Origin: Bacillota bacterium
Lineage (GTDB): Bacteria > Bacillota > Clostridia > Christensenellales > SZUA-584
Reading direction: 5' to 3'
DNA length: 64,000 nt
Assembly (NCBI GenBank): GCA_023408075.1
Contig: JAEYKW010000001.1
Span: forward strand, 1 to 64,000
The position numbers and the translations under genes are program-made. Shown in pieces: positions 6,875 to 15,877 of this stretch (position 1 is the first letter of the stretch; the number at the start of each line of letters is the position of its first letter). The notes beneath the pieces were generated by a model that ran no database searches, was not told the origin of the DNA, and was given only the letters and a program-made list of their open reading frames with translations.

Positions 6875-9241
6875 ATGGGAAAGCACAGATACAGCCAGAG
6901 ACTTTTCTCTCGTATTATTCATAGAACATTCACTGTAATCAAGTACATGGCGCTCGTTTTTCTTACGCTGGGTCTTTCCGGAACGGCATTTATTGTTTCA
7001 TATCTGATGGGGCTTGAAGAATGGAAAGAATTTGATCCCAATAAAATCGCCGAGATGCAGCAAACGCTGCTGATCTATGATAAAAACGGGGCGGAGACGG
7101 CGGCGCTTTACAACAAGCAGAACCGCGTATACTTGCCAATTTCCGAGATACCGGAGCAGGTGAAAAATGCGTTCATTGCCATTGAAGATGCACGGTTTTA
7201 TGAGCACGGCGGTGTTGATATCGTGCGCATTATCGGTTCGCTGGTGGAGGATTTAAAAAGCGGCAGCTTAAGGCAGGGCGCCAGCACGATATCGCAGCAG
7301 CTCGTGAAAAACACAAGCCTCACGGGCGTAAAAACCATGTCCAGAAAGCTTCAGGAAGCCGTTATGGCTTACAAGCTCGAACAGGTTTACTCCAAGGATG
7401 AAATTCTGGAGATGTATTTGAACTACATCTATTTTGGCCATGGCGCTTACGGCATTGAAGCAGCCGCCAAAACCTATTTCGGCATCAGCGCCAAAGCGCT
7501 GACGCTGTCTCAGGCTGCGCTGCTGGCGGGCGTCATCAAAGGCCCGTCCCGGTATGCGCCGCACCTCGATATGCAAAAATCTATTGAAAGGCGAAACCTT
7601 GTGCTGTCATGCATGCGCGACCAGGGAATGATTTCGGACAAGCAGGAAAAGGAAGCGGAAGCGGAGGCGGTGATACTCGCAGAGAAAGACGAAGTGGAAT
7701 ACGGCTTTTTCACGGATATGGTGCTGGCCGAAGCGGAAAATATTCTTTCCATGGACAGCGAGGAATTGCTTTCGAGCGGCTGCCATATCTATACCACGCT
7801 CGATCAGGGGCTGCAGGAAAAGGCGGAAGCGGTTTTTAAAAAGGCAGCCAATTTTCCGCCGAACGCGGCGGACGGCGAGCAGTGCCAGGCAGCCGTCTGC
7901 GTTCTGGACAGCAAGACGGGAGAAATCAGGGCCGTGATGGGCGGGCGCAGCTACGAAACGCGTCGCGGCATCAACCGCGCCATCGATATCAAACGCCAGC
8001 CGGGCAGCGCAATAAAGCCCGTCATGGTGTATGCCCCGGCGATTGAAAGGCTCGGCTATACGCCCGCAACGCTGGTGCTTGACGAGAAGGAAGACTTCAA
8101 CGGATATATCCCCAAGAATTTTTCCGACAACTACGAAGGCTGGGTCACGGTGAGGGAAGCGCTGGCCAACTCGCTCAACCTGCCGGCCGTGCGCGTGCTC
8201 AATGCGCTGGGTGTGGAGACAGGCAAGCTTTACGCGTCTCAGGTCGGTATTCCGTTCGACAAGAAGGATAAAGGGCTGACGTTGGCGCTGGGCGGCTTTA
8301 CGACGGGTATTTCGCCGCTGTGTCTTGCCAATGCGTTTACACCGTTTGCGAACGGCGGCTATTATTCGCTGCCGTCGTGCATCACGAAAATTGAGGATGG
8401 CAGAGGAGAAGTCATATACGAAAGGCCCAAAACAAAAAAGAGCGTACTGGCACCCGAAACGGCCTATTTGATGACGTCGATGCTGGAAAGTGCGGTGGAA
8501 TCGGGGACGGCGAAGCGGGTCGCCGTGGAAGGTGTACCCATCGCGGCGAAAACTGGGACCGCAGGCGCGGGGAAGGACAACAAGGACGCTTGGACCGTGG
8601 CCTACAATCCCGACTATACGATGGGGTGCTGGATGGGTTTTGACAGCACCGATGAATCCCATTGCCTGCCGTCCGATGTGACGGGCGGCACATATCCCGC
8701 AAAGCTGTTGCAGCAATTGTTTGCAAATATATACAAAGACAGAAAAGCGCCCGGTTTTTCGCAGCCCGAAAATATTGTGACAGCCAAAATTGATATTCAA
8801 TCTCTTAAAGAGGGCAGCCAGCCCATGCTGGCCAGCGCTTTTACGCCGGATGATCAGACGTTGCTCGAGTATTTTACAAAAGACAGCGCGCCGTCTCAAT
8901 ACACGTTTTACTGGGCGGTGCCGTCGCCGCCGGACGATCTGAGCGTTACCATCGGGGACGGCGGGATGCCTTGCATCAGCTTCACGCCCAAGGAAAACTT
9001 TATTGTTTACCGGATTATGCGAAAGAACCTTGCGGACAGATCCGTGGAGACGGTAAGCGAATGCTCGGGCGCGTCTTCGCAAATTTCCTTTGTTGATTTC
9101 TCGGCCGAATACGGCAGCTCATATGAATATTACGTGATTCCGGTTCATCCGGATATAGAAATAGAAGGAGAGCAGCTTTGCGGGCCGCCCTCCGAAGGTG
9201 TCAGGATTACAATGTTAACGGAAGATAATTATATGCCGTAA
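6875..9241 (+). CDS. Class A penicillin-binding protein (transglycosylase/transpeptidase)
   Basis: Bifunctional peptidoglycan polymerase and crosslinker anchored in the membrane. In the 788-residue form, a membrane helix (about 22-45) precedes the GT51 domain with EDARFYEHGG (104-113), GASTISQQLVKN and EMYLNYIYFGHGAYG. The transpeptidase domain has SAIK (Ser378-Lys381), SLN (433-435) and KTG (559-561). The tail (about 690-788) resembles a fibronectin type III fold. ATG 6875 has AGAAGG upstream; ATG 6797 is in frame but lacks a ribosome site. It points away from the spoIIA operon and converges with a second class A PBP. Confidence 0.93.
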   Translation: MGKHRYSQRLFSRIIHRTFTVIKYMALVFLTLGLSGTAFIVSYLMGLEEWKEFDPNKIAEMQQTLLIYDKNGAETAALYNKQNRVYLPISEIPEQVKNAFIAIEDARFYEHGGVDIVRIIGSLVEDLKSGSLRQGASTISQQLVKNTSLTGVKTMSRKLQEAVMAYKLEQVYSKDEILEMYLNYIYFGHGAYGIEAAAKTYFGISAKALTLSQAALLAGVIKGPSRYAPHLDMQKSIERRNLVLSCMRDQGMISDKQEKEAEAEAVILAEKDEVEYGFFTDMVLAEAENILSMDSEELLSSGCHIYTTLDQGLQEKAEAVFKKAANFPPNAADGEQCQAAVCVLDSKTGEIRAVMGGRSYETRRGINRAIDIKRQPGSAIKPVMVYAPAIERLGYTPATLVLDEKEDFNGYIPKNFSDNYEGWVTVREALANSLNLPAVRVLNALGVETGKLYASQVGIPFDKKDKGLTLALGGFTTGISPLCLANAFTPFANGGYYSLPSCITKIEDGRGEVIYERPKTKKSVLAPETAYLMTSMLESAVESGTAKRVAVEGVPIAAKTGTAGAGKDNKDAWTVAYNPDYTMGCWMGFDSTDESHCLPSDVTGGTYPAKLLQQLFANIYKDRKAPGFSQPENIVTAKIDIQSLKEGSQPMLASAFTPDDQTLLEYFTKDSAPSQYTFYWAVPSPPDDLSVTIGDGGMPCISFTPKENFIVYRIMRKNLADRSVETVSECSGASSQISFVDFSAEYGSSYEYYVIPVHPDIEIEGEQLCGPPSEGVRITMLTEDNYMP

Positions 9242-9245
9242 GCCG

Positions 9246-12230
9246 TCAGGGAGACGGTGTCGGTGTCGTGGGGGTATAGAGCGCGATCAGCCTGTTTGTC
9301 AGCGTTTCAAGCTCCGACGTTTTCTGTTCAATCGCGCCGGATGTCGATGTCTGATCGGCAATAAGCTGCTGGAGCTCGCTGATCTTTCCGTTCAAGCTTG
9401 ATTTGTCTTCGTAAGACATTGCATACGCGGGATTCGAAAGAACGTTGTTGGAAACGCTGATCTGAGCGTTCGCCGCATTCACCGCATTGGCTCTGTATGT
9501 CTGCTCCTGATACCACCCAACCGTATGCTTTTCACAGAAGAACTGATAGTATTCCGGCGCGCTCGGGTCGTTCATGATTTCGCTCAGCGGTGTGCCGCTG
9601 GCGGGGGTGGCAATCAGGTTCGGCATATACTTCTTGCGTTCGTCCTCGTTGCGATACTGCCAGTAAATCGAATCGGGAGGCAGCATGATATACGATTTTT
9701 GTTCGAGCGTCTCGAAATCGGGGCAATACTGTGTGGCGAGCTTTCCGGTATCCGGGCAAATCTTCAGCAGATAATGCACATTGCATTCGTCTATGGGCGC
9801 CGTTCCTTTGAGGAAGTAAACCCATTCCGCGCCGTGATTCGCGTCGGCTCTGCATGCTTCGGTGGCGCGCAGCCCCGAAACAGAGCAGATTTCCACTTTC
9901 TCGAGGCCCAGTTCATCAAGCGATTTGTTGATAATAGGGCCATCCTGTTTTCCTTCGAGAATCTTGGACATAAAATCACGCCAGAGCGGTGCTGCGGAGC
10001 TCGACGCATAAACGTTGCTGTCGAGCGGTTTGTAATCGTCATGACCGATCCAGAGCGTCGCCGTATAGTAAGGCGAAATACCCGCGAAGAAAACACCCTT
10101 CGCATCCTGGTTCGTACCTGTTTTGCCGCCGATCGTCATGCCGCTGATTTTGGCATTGGAGCCGGTACCGTGGTCAACGGCATCAACGAGCATCTGCGAT
10201 ACGATGAACGCTGTAGATTCTTTGAAAACACGGCGTTCTTCACGAATTTCGTCCGCGTTCAAAATCACGTTGCCGTCCTTGTCTTTCACAACCGTGAAGG
10301 ACAGCGGCTCTAAGTATTCGCCGCCATTGGCGATCGTCGCATAAGCGCCGGCCATCTCGATGGGGGTAATGCCCGACGTGCCGAGCGACAAGCCCGCAGC
10401 CGTTTTTTGTATATGCTTGGGGTTAATGCCCATGTTCACAAGATAGTTGAACGAATCATCGAGCCCGACCTTGCTCAGCAGCGTATAAGCCGTCGCGCTG
10501 TTGAGCGAATTGACAAGCGCGCTGTGCAGCGTGATGGGGCCGTAATTTGAAGAACCGCCCGCCGGATACCCTTTGCCGCCGTCGTCATCCCAGCCTTCGA
10601 TTTTCACCGGCATATTGGGCACGACAAGACCGTCGGAATTGCCTTTGTCTATCGCGGGCCCGTACACAGCGATGGGCTTAATTGAAGAACCGACCGGCAT
10701 CGTGGTTTGATAAGTCCGGTTCAGCGTTTTCTTCGCTTCGGGCTTTTCTCTGCCGCCCACAACGGCCTTGAGCTGGCCCGTCGTATGATCGACGACCACG
10801 GCGGCCGCCTGCGGCTCCTTCGTTTCGGTAATGCTGCCGTCTGCGTTCTGCGTACGCTTCACCGAAGCGTTTTCATCCTCGAGCTTGGGGTACTTTTGCC
10901 AGTCTCTCAGGCTGTCTTCAACCGCCGTCTGAACAGCGGGGTCCATCGTCGTGTAAATCTGATAGCCGCTTGTGCGGATCTCGGTTTCAATCGCGGAACG
11001 GTTTTCCTTCGTATCCTGCAGCCCGCGCTGCTTGAGAAAATGCGTGATCACATCGTATATCGCGTATTCCACAAAATACGGATGCTCATACATACCTGTG
11101 ACTTCGGAATGCTCCTGTACGGTCACCGTATCATGCAAGGCAAATTCATATTCATCTTTGGTGATATAGCCCGCCTTGTACATGGCTGTGAGCACTTTAT
11201 TGGTGCGCTCTTCAACGGGAGCGGGGTCTTTTTTTACGTAATAGCAGCGGCGCGGGTCAAACTTGTACGGATACTGCGTAATGCCGGCCAGCATGGCGCA
11301 TTCGCGCAATGTCAATTGATTAAGATCCTTGTCAAAGTAATCTTTCGCGGCCGCTTTCATGCCGTAATTGGATTCGCCGAGGAATATCGTATTCATGTAG
11401 GCTTCAAGAATCTCGTCCTTATCATATTGTTCCTCGAGCTGCATTGCCAAATATGCTTCCTGAATTTTTCGCTTATAGCTGCGTTCGGTCGTCAGCATTC
11501 TGTTTTTAATCAGCTGCTGCGTAATCGTGCTGCCGCCCTGAACGTTGTCGTTCATCATGTTGCTGATAAAAGCGCCGAGCAGCCTTTTGAAATCGACACC
11601 GCTATGATAATAAAAACGGACGTCTTCAATCGCAACGACGGCATGCTGCAGTGTGACGGGGATTTCATCCAGGCTGGCCCAGTCTCTGTTTTCCACGCCC
11701 GAATAGGCCGTCATGACATTGCCGTTGCTGTCGTAAAGATACGATGTTTCCGCCTGCTCTTCAATCTTCTCCGTGTCGAGCGTCGGCGTTGTTTCCATAT
11801 AAGCCTTGGCGATGCCGATGACTGTGCCGAAACCGGCGGCACCGAACATGAAAATGACGATGAGGATCAGCTTGAAAGAGGTCAACGCCACATTGATAAC
11901 CACGCCGTCCCGTCTTTTGCGTGAGCGAAACATGTTGATATGCTCTTTGCCTTCGCCGGACAAATGCTCCTTGGAGATGCGGGGCACCGCATGCGTGGGC
12001 TGAAGCTTCTGCGAGCGTGAAGCAGAATCCGGGTTTTTGACAGTATCAAAGACAACCGTTTCAAAAGACGCCTGACCCGACCGATTCGCATCATCCTGTT
12101 CAACGCCGCGGAGCCAGTTATATAATTTGAGAAAAGCCCGCTTCAAAGCACGGCCGGCTGCAGCAAAGAATGCGCCGATTGAGCCGCCTGAGCTTTTATT
12201 TTGTCTATGCTTAAATCTATTTTCAATCAT
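9246..12230 (-). CDS. Class A penicillin-binding protein, long form (PBP1A type)
   Basis: Second bifunctional peptidoglycan synthase, 994 residues. A long basic cytosolic N-terminus (1-115) precedes a membrane helix (116-142). The GT51 domain shows EDVRFYYHSG (202-211), GGSTITQQLIKN and EAYMNTIFLGESNYG. The transpeptidase has SSIK (Ser515-Lys518), SLN (575-577) and KTG (703-705). The C-terminus ends in a predicted coiled coil (GKISELQQLIADQ...) and a TPTTPTPSP tail. ATG 12230 follows AAAAGGTG. The gene ends 4 bases from the convergent PBP at 6875 with no clear terminator between them. Confidence 0.94.
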   Translation of the reverse strand: MIENRFKHRQNKSSGGSIGAFFAAAGRALKRAFLKLYNWLRGVEQDDANRSGQASFETVVFDTVKNPDSASRSQKLQPTHAVPRISKEHLSGEGKEHINMFRSRKRRDGVVINVALTSFKLILIVIFMFGAAGFGTVIGIAKAYMETTPTLDTEKIEEQAETSYLYDSNGNVMTAYSGVENRDWASLDEIPVTLQHAVVAIEDVRFYYHSGVDFKRLLGAFISNMMNDNVQGGSTITQQLIKNRMLTTERSYKRKIQEAYLAMQLEEQYDKDEILEAYMNTIFLGESNYGMKAAAKDYFDKDLNQLTLRECAMLAGITQYPYKFDPRRCYYVKKDPAPVEERTNKVLTAMYKAGYITKDEYEFALHDTVTVQEHSEVTGMYEHPYFVEYAIYDVITHFLKQRGLQDTKENRSAIETEIRTSGYQIYTTMDPAVQTAVEDSLRDWQKYPKLEDENASVKRTQNADGSITETKEPQAAAVVVDHTTGQLKAVVGGREKPEAKKTLNRTYQTTMPVGSSIKPIAVYGPAIDKGNSDGLVVPNMPVKIEGWDDDGGKGYPAGGSSNYGPITLHSALVNSLNSATAYTLLSKVGLDDSFNYLVNMGINPKHIQKTAAGLSLGTSGITPIEMAGAYATIANGGEYLEPLSFTVVKDKDGNVILNADEIREERRVFKESTAFIVSQMLVDAVDHGTGSNAKISGMTIGGKTGTNQDAKGVFFAGISPYYTATLWIGHDDYKPLDSNVYASSSAAPLWRDFMSKILEGKQDGPIINKSLDELGLEKVEICSVSGLRATEACRADANHGAEWVYFLKGTAPIDECNVHYLLKICPDTGKLATQYCPDFETLEQKSYIMLPPDSIYWQYRNEDERKKYMPNLIATPASGTPLSEIMNDPSAPEYYQFFCEKHTVGWYQEQTYRANAVNAANAQISVSNNVLSNPAYAMSYEDKSSLNGKISELQQLIADQTSTSGAIEQKTSELETLTNRLIALYTPTTPTPSP

Positions 12231-12263
12231 GCAATGACACCTTTTATCATGTTATTCGCATTG

Positions 12264-12269
12264 ATTATA
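12264..12269 (-). promoter_or_regulatory. Extended -10 promoter of the long PBP gene
   Basis: On the minus strand TGGTATAAT gives an extended -10 (TATAAT at 12269-12264). No good -35 is present at 17 bases. Confidence 0.5.
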
Positions 12270-12371
12270 CCATAATTGTATTGATACGACACCTTTATCG
12301 CGATTAATTTACATTTTCGGCGGAAGTGCTTAAGAATACGGGGGCCAGCATAATTTAAATAAGGTGATAAT

Positions 12372-13046
12372 ATGAAAAAGCGCAAGAGGCATTTAAAAAT
12401 CTGGATTGCCGTTATTTTCATTGCTTTGGCGGCAGCGGTGGGGTATATCTCGGTTGACAATTCCATCAGACCGACGATATTAAGCCTGTCCGAAGCGCGG
12501 CTGCGCGCCATTGCCGTGAAAGCGATGAACGAAGCCGTCCGCGAAACCATAGGCAACGATATTTCGTATTCGGATTTGATCGATATACAAAAGGACGATC
12601 AGGGAAAAATCGCTCTTGTCAGCGCGAACACAGTTCTTATGAACAATCTCGCCGCGAGTACCGCGATTGCGGCGCAGGATAAGATACTCAATATCGGAGA
12701 ACAGGGCATCAGCATTCCGCTCGGCACGGTGCTCGGCGGACAATTGCTCACGGGGCGAGGGCCTTTGGTGGAGGTGCGCGTGGAACCCGTCGGTTCCGTC
12801 ACGACCGATTTCAAAACGGAGTTTGAAGCAGCGGGCATCAACCAAACGCGCCAAAAGATATTTATCGTGCTCAACGCGACGGTACGGATACTCGTCAGCA
12901 ATACGGCTCAAACGGTGGAGATAGCCACACAGGTACTTATATCGGAAACCATCATTATCGGCGATGTGCCGCAAAGCTATGTGGATGTGGCGAACACCGA
13001 CGATATGCTCAACCTTTTGCCCGACAACATGATGGATACACCTTAA
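12372..13046 (+). CDS. yunB: Sporulation protein YunB
   Basis: YunB is a membrane-associated protein of sporulating Firmicutes needed for efficient spore formation; its biochemical role is not known. The 224 residues begin with a basic stretch and one membrane helix (IWIAVIFIALAAAVGYI, about 10-27). The conserved middle is RAIAVKAMNEAVRETI, followed by ISIPLGTVLGGQLLTGRGP and a C-terminal TQVLISETIIIGDVPQSYV. ATG 12372 follows AAGGTGATAAT. It is transcribed away from the long PBP and probably alone. Confidence 0.9.
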   Translation: MKKRKRHLKIWIAVIFIALAAAVGYISVDNSIRPTILSLSEARLRAIAVKAMNEAVRETIGNDISYSDLIDIQKDDQGKIALVSANTVLMNNLAASTAIAAQDKILNIGEQGISIPLGTVLGGQLLTGRGPLVEVRVEPVGSVTTDFKTEFEAAGINQTRQKIFIVLNATVRILVSNTAQTVEIATQVLISETIIIGDVPQSYVDVANTDDMLNLLPDNMMDTP

Positions 13047-13064
13047 AGCAGCTCAAATAACGCA

Positions 13065-13094
13065 TTGTCACCTATCAGCGTTTTGTGTTATGAT
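13065..13094 (+). promoter_or_regulatory. Sigma-A promoter of yebC
   Basis: TTGTCA at 13065-13070, an 18-base spacer and TATGAT at 13089-13094. Confidence 0.6.
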
Positions 13095-13122
13095 ACCAAC
13101 AGATTTTTTTAAGAGGTGACAT

Positions 13123-13851
13123 ATGTCCGGACATTCAAAATGGGCAAATATCAAGCACAAAAAGGAACGTACCGATTCAAAACGCGGCAAAATTTTCACA
13201 AAAATAGGCAGAGAGATTGCCGTTGCCGTTAAAGAAGGCGGCGCCGACCCGGAAGGCAACTCCAAGCTTAAAGATGTGGTGGCGAAGGCCAAAGCGAACA
13301 ATATGCCCAACGACACCATATTGCGCTCGATCAAAAAGGCGGCGGGCGAACTCGGTAATATCAATTATGAATCTATCGTATACGAAGGGTACGGCCCCGG
13401 CGGCGTGGCTGTTATCGTTGAGGCTTTAACGGACAACCGCAACAGAACGGCGGGCGAAGTGCGCCACAGCTTCGATAAAAACGGCGGCTCGCTCGGTGCA
13501 ACGGGCTGTGTCGCGTGGATGTTTGAAAGAAAAGGCGTTATCATCATTGAAAAAACGGACAGTATTGATGAGGACGAGCTTATGATGGCGGCGCTCGATG
13601 CGGGCGCGCTCGATGTGGAAGACGACGGAGACGCGATGGAGATCAGCACGGACGTGGCGGCTTTCTCATTGGTTTACGATGCGCTCGAAAAAGCGGGCTT
13701 TGAATTCGCGATGGCCGAAATTCAGCTGGTGCCTTCCAACACGGTGAAGGTCACCGAAGATATCGAAGAGGGCGTTCAAAAGATGCTCGATATGCTGGAA
13801 GACAACGACGATGTGCAAAACGTTTACCACAACGCGGAAATGGACGAATAA
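13123..13851 (+). CDS. yebC: YebC/PmpR family protein
   Basis: Widely conserved cytosolic protein, long described as a transcription regulator and more recently linked to ribosome function at polyproline stretches. The 242 residues match family length and start with the hallmark SGHSKWANIKHKKERTD. Next come KIFTKIGREIAVAVKEGG, the YEGYGPGGVAVIVEALTDN segment (about 85-103) and GGSLGATGCVAWMFERKG. AAGAGGTGACAT precedes the ATG. It has its own promoter and a strong terminator. Confidence 0.96.
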   Translation: MSGHSKWANIKHKKERTDSKRGKIFTKIGREIAVAVKEGGADPEGNSKLKDVVAKAKANNMPNDTILRSIKKAAGELGNINYESIVYEGYGPGGVAVIVEALTDNRNRTAGEVRHSFDKNGGSLGATGCVAWMFERKGVIIIEKTDSIDEDELMMAALDAGALDVEDDGDAMEISTDVAAFSLVYDALEKAGFEFAMAEIQLVPSNTVKVTEDIEEGVQKMLDMLEDNDDVQNVYHNAEMDE

Positions 13852-13874
13852 AACGATAATATCCGACAGATAAT

Positions 13875-13911
13875 ACCCCCGAAGACGTTCGTCTCGCGGG
13901 GGTGTTTTTTT
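13875..13911 (+). terminator. Intrinsic terminator of yebC, touching the next start codon
   Basis: ACCCCCG (13875-13881) pairs with CGGGGGT (13897-13903) and an inner AGACG/CGTCT stem extends it; T7 follows. The T tract runs directly into the ATG at 13912. Confidence 0.9.
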
Positions 13912-14475
13912 ATGTTTTTTCGCAAACACAGAAAGCTCATCATATTTTTAATTATGGCCACAATTATCGCGGTTTGCGGCTTGATCGGTTATTTAATTGC
14001 GGACAGCGAACCGAGAGTCGTCGCGCAGACGGAGGAAGAGGACGAGGTTGTGCAGGCCGAAGCGGATAACGACCGCATCGGCACCGATACCGTCATCACA
14101 TGGGATTATGAATACGAAATGTGCAAGCATCATGTATTCATGGATGCGGAGCCGGATACGGATATGATCGGGCTCACGTTCACGCAGCTGGAAAAAAAAT
14201 ATCCCGACATCGTTATTGTGTCGTTTTCCGCCGATGAGGTGGTGCTCAAAAAACGGCTGGAGTGCTATTGCCCGGAGCATTTTATACTGAAAAGAAACGC
14301 AGATAAGCTCGCCGTATACCGCACCGCAGCCGGAACAGACAAACAGGATATCTACATTGAAGTCGATACGCTCTTTTCGAGCCTTGATAAGGAGCAGCAG
14401 GAGCAGATGGAAGACGGAAGGGTTTTCAGCGACATCGCCGATCTGCAGATGTACCTTGAAAAACTGGACCGTTAA
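13912..14475 (+). CDS. BofC-like C-terminal domain membrane protein
   Basis: BofC in Bacillus is a forespore protein that controls SpoIVB signalling to pro-sigma K processing. This 187-residue protein has a membrane helix (about 8-29), an acidic linker (EEEDEVVQAEAD), a middle domain and a C-terminal region, CYCPEHFILKRNADKLAVYR then SDIADLQMYLEKLD. That pattern (CPEH-ILK ... V-S--EL---LE) is that of the BofC C-terminal domain. The start is odd: the only ribosome site before the ATG is GGGGGTG in the 3' arm of the yebC terminator, 7 bases away. An exact functional link to BofC is inferred from similarity alone. Confidence 0.65.
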   Translation: MFFRKHRKLIIFLIMATIIAVCGLIGYLIADSEPRVVAQTEEEDEVVQAEADNDRIGTDTVITWDYEYEMCKHHVFMDAEPDTDMIGLTFTQLEKKYPDIVIVSFSADEVVLKKRLECYCPEHFILKRNADKLAVYRTAAGTDKQDIYIEVDTLFSSLDKEQQEQMEDGRVFSDIADLQMYLEKLDR

Positions 14476-14493
14476 GAATCTGTTTATATAACA

Positions 14494-14522
14494 TTGACAT
14501 TATAATTGGAACGATGTAAAAT
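14494..14522 (+). promoter_or_regulatory. Sigma-A promoter of the ribU leader
   Basis: TTGACA at 14494-14499, 17-base spacer, TAAAAT at 14517-14522, about 20 bases before the riboswitch. Confidence 0.8.
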
Positions 14523-14544
14523 TAAGAAAATTAAATTTAGCATG

Positions 14545-14648
14545 TCTTCGGGGGAGGGTGCAATTCCCTTACCGGCGGTGAAAGTCCGCGAGCGAAAGCT
14601 GATACGGTGTAATTCCGTAACCGACAGTATAGTCTGGATGAGAGAAGA
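14545..14648 (+). ncRNA. FMN riboswitch (RFN element)
   Basis: P1 is TCTTC (14545-14549) with GAAGA (14644-14648). In between are the invariant blocks GGGGGAGGGTGCAATTCCC, ACCGGCGGTGAAAGTCCGCG, TACGGTGTAATTCCGTAACC and GACAGTATAGTCTGGATGAG. Ligand is FMN; it precedes a riboflavin transporter gene, so repression by FMN is expected. Confidence 0.97.
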
Positions 14649-14674
14649 AAGCGTATCCTGTTTTTGATATGCTC

Positions 14675-14704
14675 AGGCTCTGAAGAATGCTTCAGAGCCT
14701 TTTT
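14675..14704 (+). terminator. Terminator of the FMN riboswitch
   Basis: AGGCTCTGAAG (14675-14685) pairs perfectly with CTTCAGAGCCT (14690-14700), followed by TTTT. It lies between the aptamer and the ribU start and should form when FMN is bound. Confidence 0.92.
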
Positions 14705-14725
14705 AGCTCTGGGAAAGGAATATTT

Positions 14726-15337
14726 ATGTCTGCCAGATCTGCTTCGTCACAAAAACTGTTGTTTCTTGTCACGGCCGGCGTACTCGCTGCCATCGCAACG
14801 ATTTTGCGTTTCCTCGAAACACCGCTTCCGCTGATACCGGGCTTTCTAAAGCTTGATTTCAGCAACATCCCCGCTCTGATCGGCGGGTATGCGCTGGGCC
14901 CGGTCGCCGGAACCGCGATACTGCTGGTTAAGAATCTCATTTACCTGCCGTTTACGTCGACGATGGGCGTCGGGGAAATTGCGGATTTTGTGATCAGCGC
15001 TTCACTCGTGCTGACCGCTTCGCTGATCTACAAGCGCCAGAAATCACGCAAAGGCGCAGTGCTCGGCATGGCTTCGGGCAGCGCGCTGATGTCCCTTGTG
15101 GTGGGGCCGGTTATGAATTACCTCGTGCTGGTGCCGTTTTACGCATGGCTGTTTTTCGGCTCGTCGGTGGACGCTATCATTCAATTGGCGGCTGCGGTCA
15201 ACCCCGGCATCAACAGCGTTTGGACGTATATATTGTTTGCGGTCGTACCGTTCAATATCATCAAATGTCTTGCCGTCTGTGTGGTGACAGGATTGCTTTA
15301 TAAGCCGCTTTCACCGCTGCTTCACAAGTACAAGTAA
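14726..15337 (+). CDS. ribU: Riboflavin ECF transporter S component
   Basis: Membrane substrate-binding subunit that takes up riboflavin with the shared ECF module (not in this window). The 203 residues start MSARSASSQKLLFLVTAG and show about five to six helices. The RibU pattern is visible in LPLIPGFLKLDFSNIPALIG, GYALGPVAGTAILLVKNLIY and TSTMGVGEIADF. ATG 14726 lies 5 bases after GGGAAAGGAA; the longer upstream frame runs through the riboswitch terminator and is rejected. Controlled by the FMN riboswitch just upstream. Confidence 0.94.
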   Translation: MSARSASSQKLLFLVTAGVLAAIATILRFLETPLPLIPGFLKLDFSNIPALIGGYALGPVAGTAILLVKNLIYLPFTSTMGVGEIADFVISASLVLTASLIYKRQKSRKGAVLGMASGSALMSLVVGPVMNYLVLVPFYAWLFFGSSVDAIIQLAAAVNPGINSVWTYILFAVVPFNIIKCLAVCVVTGLLYKPLSPLLHKYK

Positions 15338-15371
15338 ACAACCGGGAAAAGTCTTTATTGCGATTTGCTGT

Positions 15372-15404
15372 GGCGCGGGCTGTAAAGTCCGCGCCGTTGC
15401 TTTT
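15372..15404 (+). terminator. Terminator-like hairpin after ribU
   Basis: GGCGCGG (15372-15378) pairs with CCGCGCC (15389-15395); the tail GTTGCTTTT is poor in T, so efficiency is uncertain. Confidence 0.5.
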
Positions 15405-15425
15405 CATGGCCTTTTCTTGTATACT
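15397..15425 (+). promoter_or_regulatory. Candidate promoter of tsaE-tsaB-rimI
   Basis: TTGCTT, 17-base spacer, TATACT at 15420-15425, 36 bases before the tsaE start. Confidence 0.5.
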
Positions 15426-15460
15426 TCTTAGAAGTAAAAAGAAGATCGGCAGTTTATTGA

Positions 15461-15877
15461 ATGAAGACATACACGGCCAAAACGGCTCAAGAAACATTTG
15501 AAATCGGTGAAAAAATGGGGCAGTCGGCCAGGCAGGGGGATGTCATCGCGCTGTACGGCGGGCTCGGTGCCGGGAAAACGGTGTTTGCAAAAGGCATCGC
15601 CAAGGGGCTTGATATCAGCGAGGATGTGACCAGCCCGACGTTTACACTGCTGCGGCAATACCGAGGACGGCTGATGCTGTGCCATTTCGATTTGTACCGC
15701 ATTGAGGACGAACAGGAGCTTGAGCATATCGGCTTTTACGACTTCCTTGGCGGCGACAATGTCTGTGTGATCGAATGGCCGGAGAATGCGTCGGCACTGC
15801 ATGCCAATACCGTTGTCAGCATCGAAGGCTCCGGCAGCGAAGAGCGCCGTATTGAGATAGAGGAAACGAGGGCATAA
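15461..15877 (+). CDS. tsaE: tRNA threonylcarbamoyladenosine synthesis ATPase TsaE
   Basis: P-loop ATPase that works with TsaB and TsaD to make t6A37 in ANN-decoding tRNAs. The 138 residues are family length and contain GGLGAGKTVFAKGIAKGL (Walker A), TSPTFTLLRQY and the Walker-B-like CHFDLYR. Then comes DNVCVIEWPE. There is no strong ribosome site before ATG 15461. The stop codon abuts the tsaB start, and rimI follows, the standard t6A-rimI operon order; tsaD is not in the window. Confidence 0.95.
   Translation: MKTYTAKTAQETFEIGEKMGQSARQGDVIALYGGLGAGKTVFAKGIAKGLDISEDVTSPTFTLLRQYRGRLMLCHFDLYRIEDEQELEHIGFYDFLGGDNVCVIEWPENASALHANTVVSIEGSGSEERRIEIEETRA

Noticed and set aside
7607..9082. Long minus-strand open frame opposite the first PBP gene
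   Set aside because: Low-complexity Arg-rich product without motifs; the plus strand encodes an intact class A PBP.
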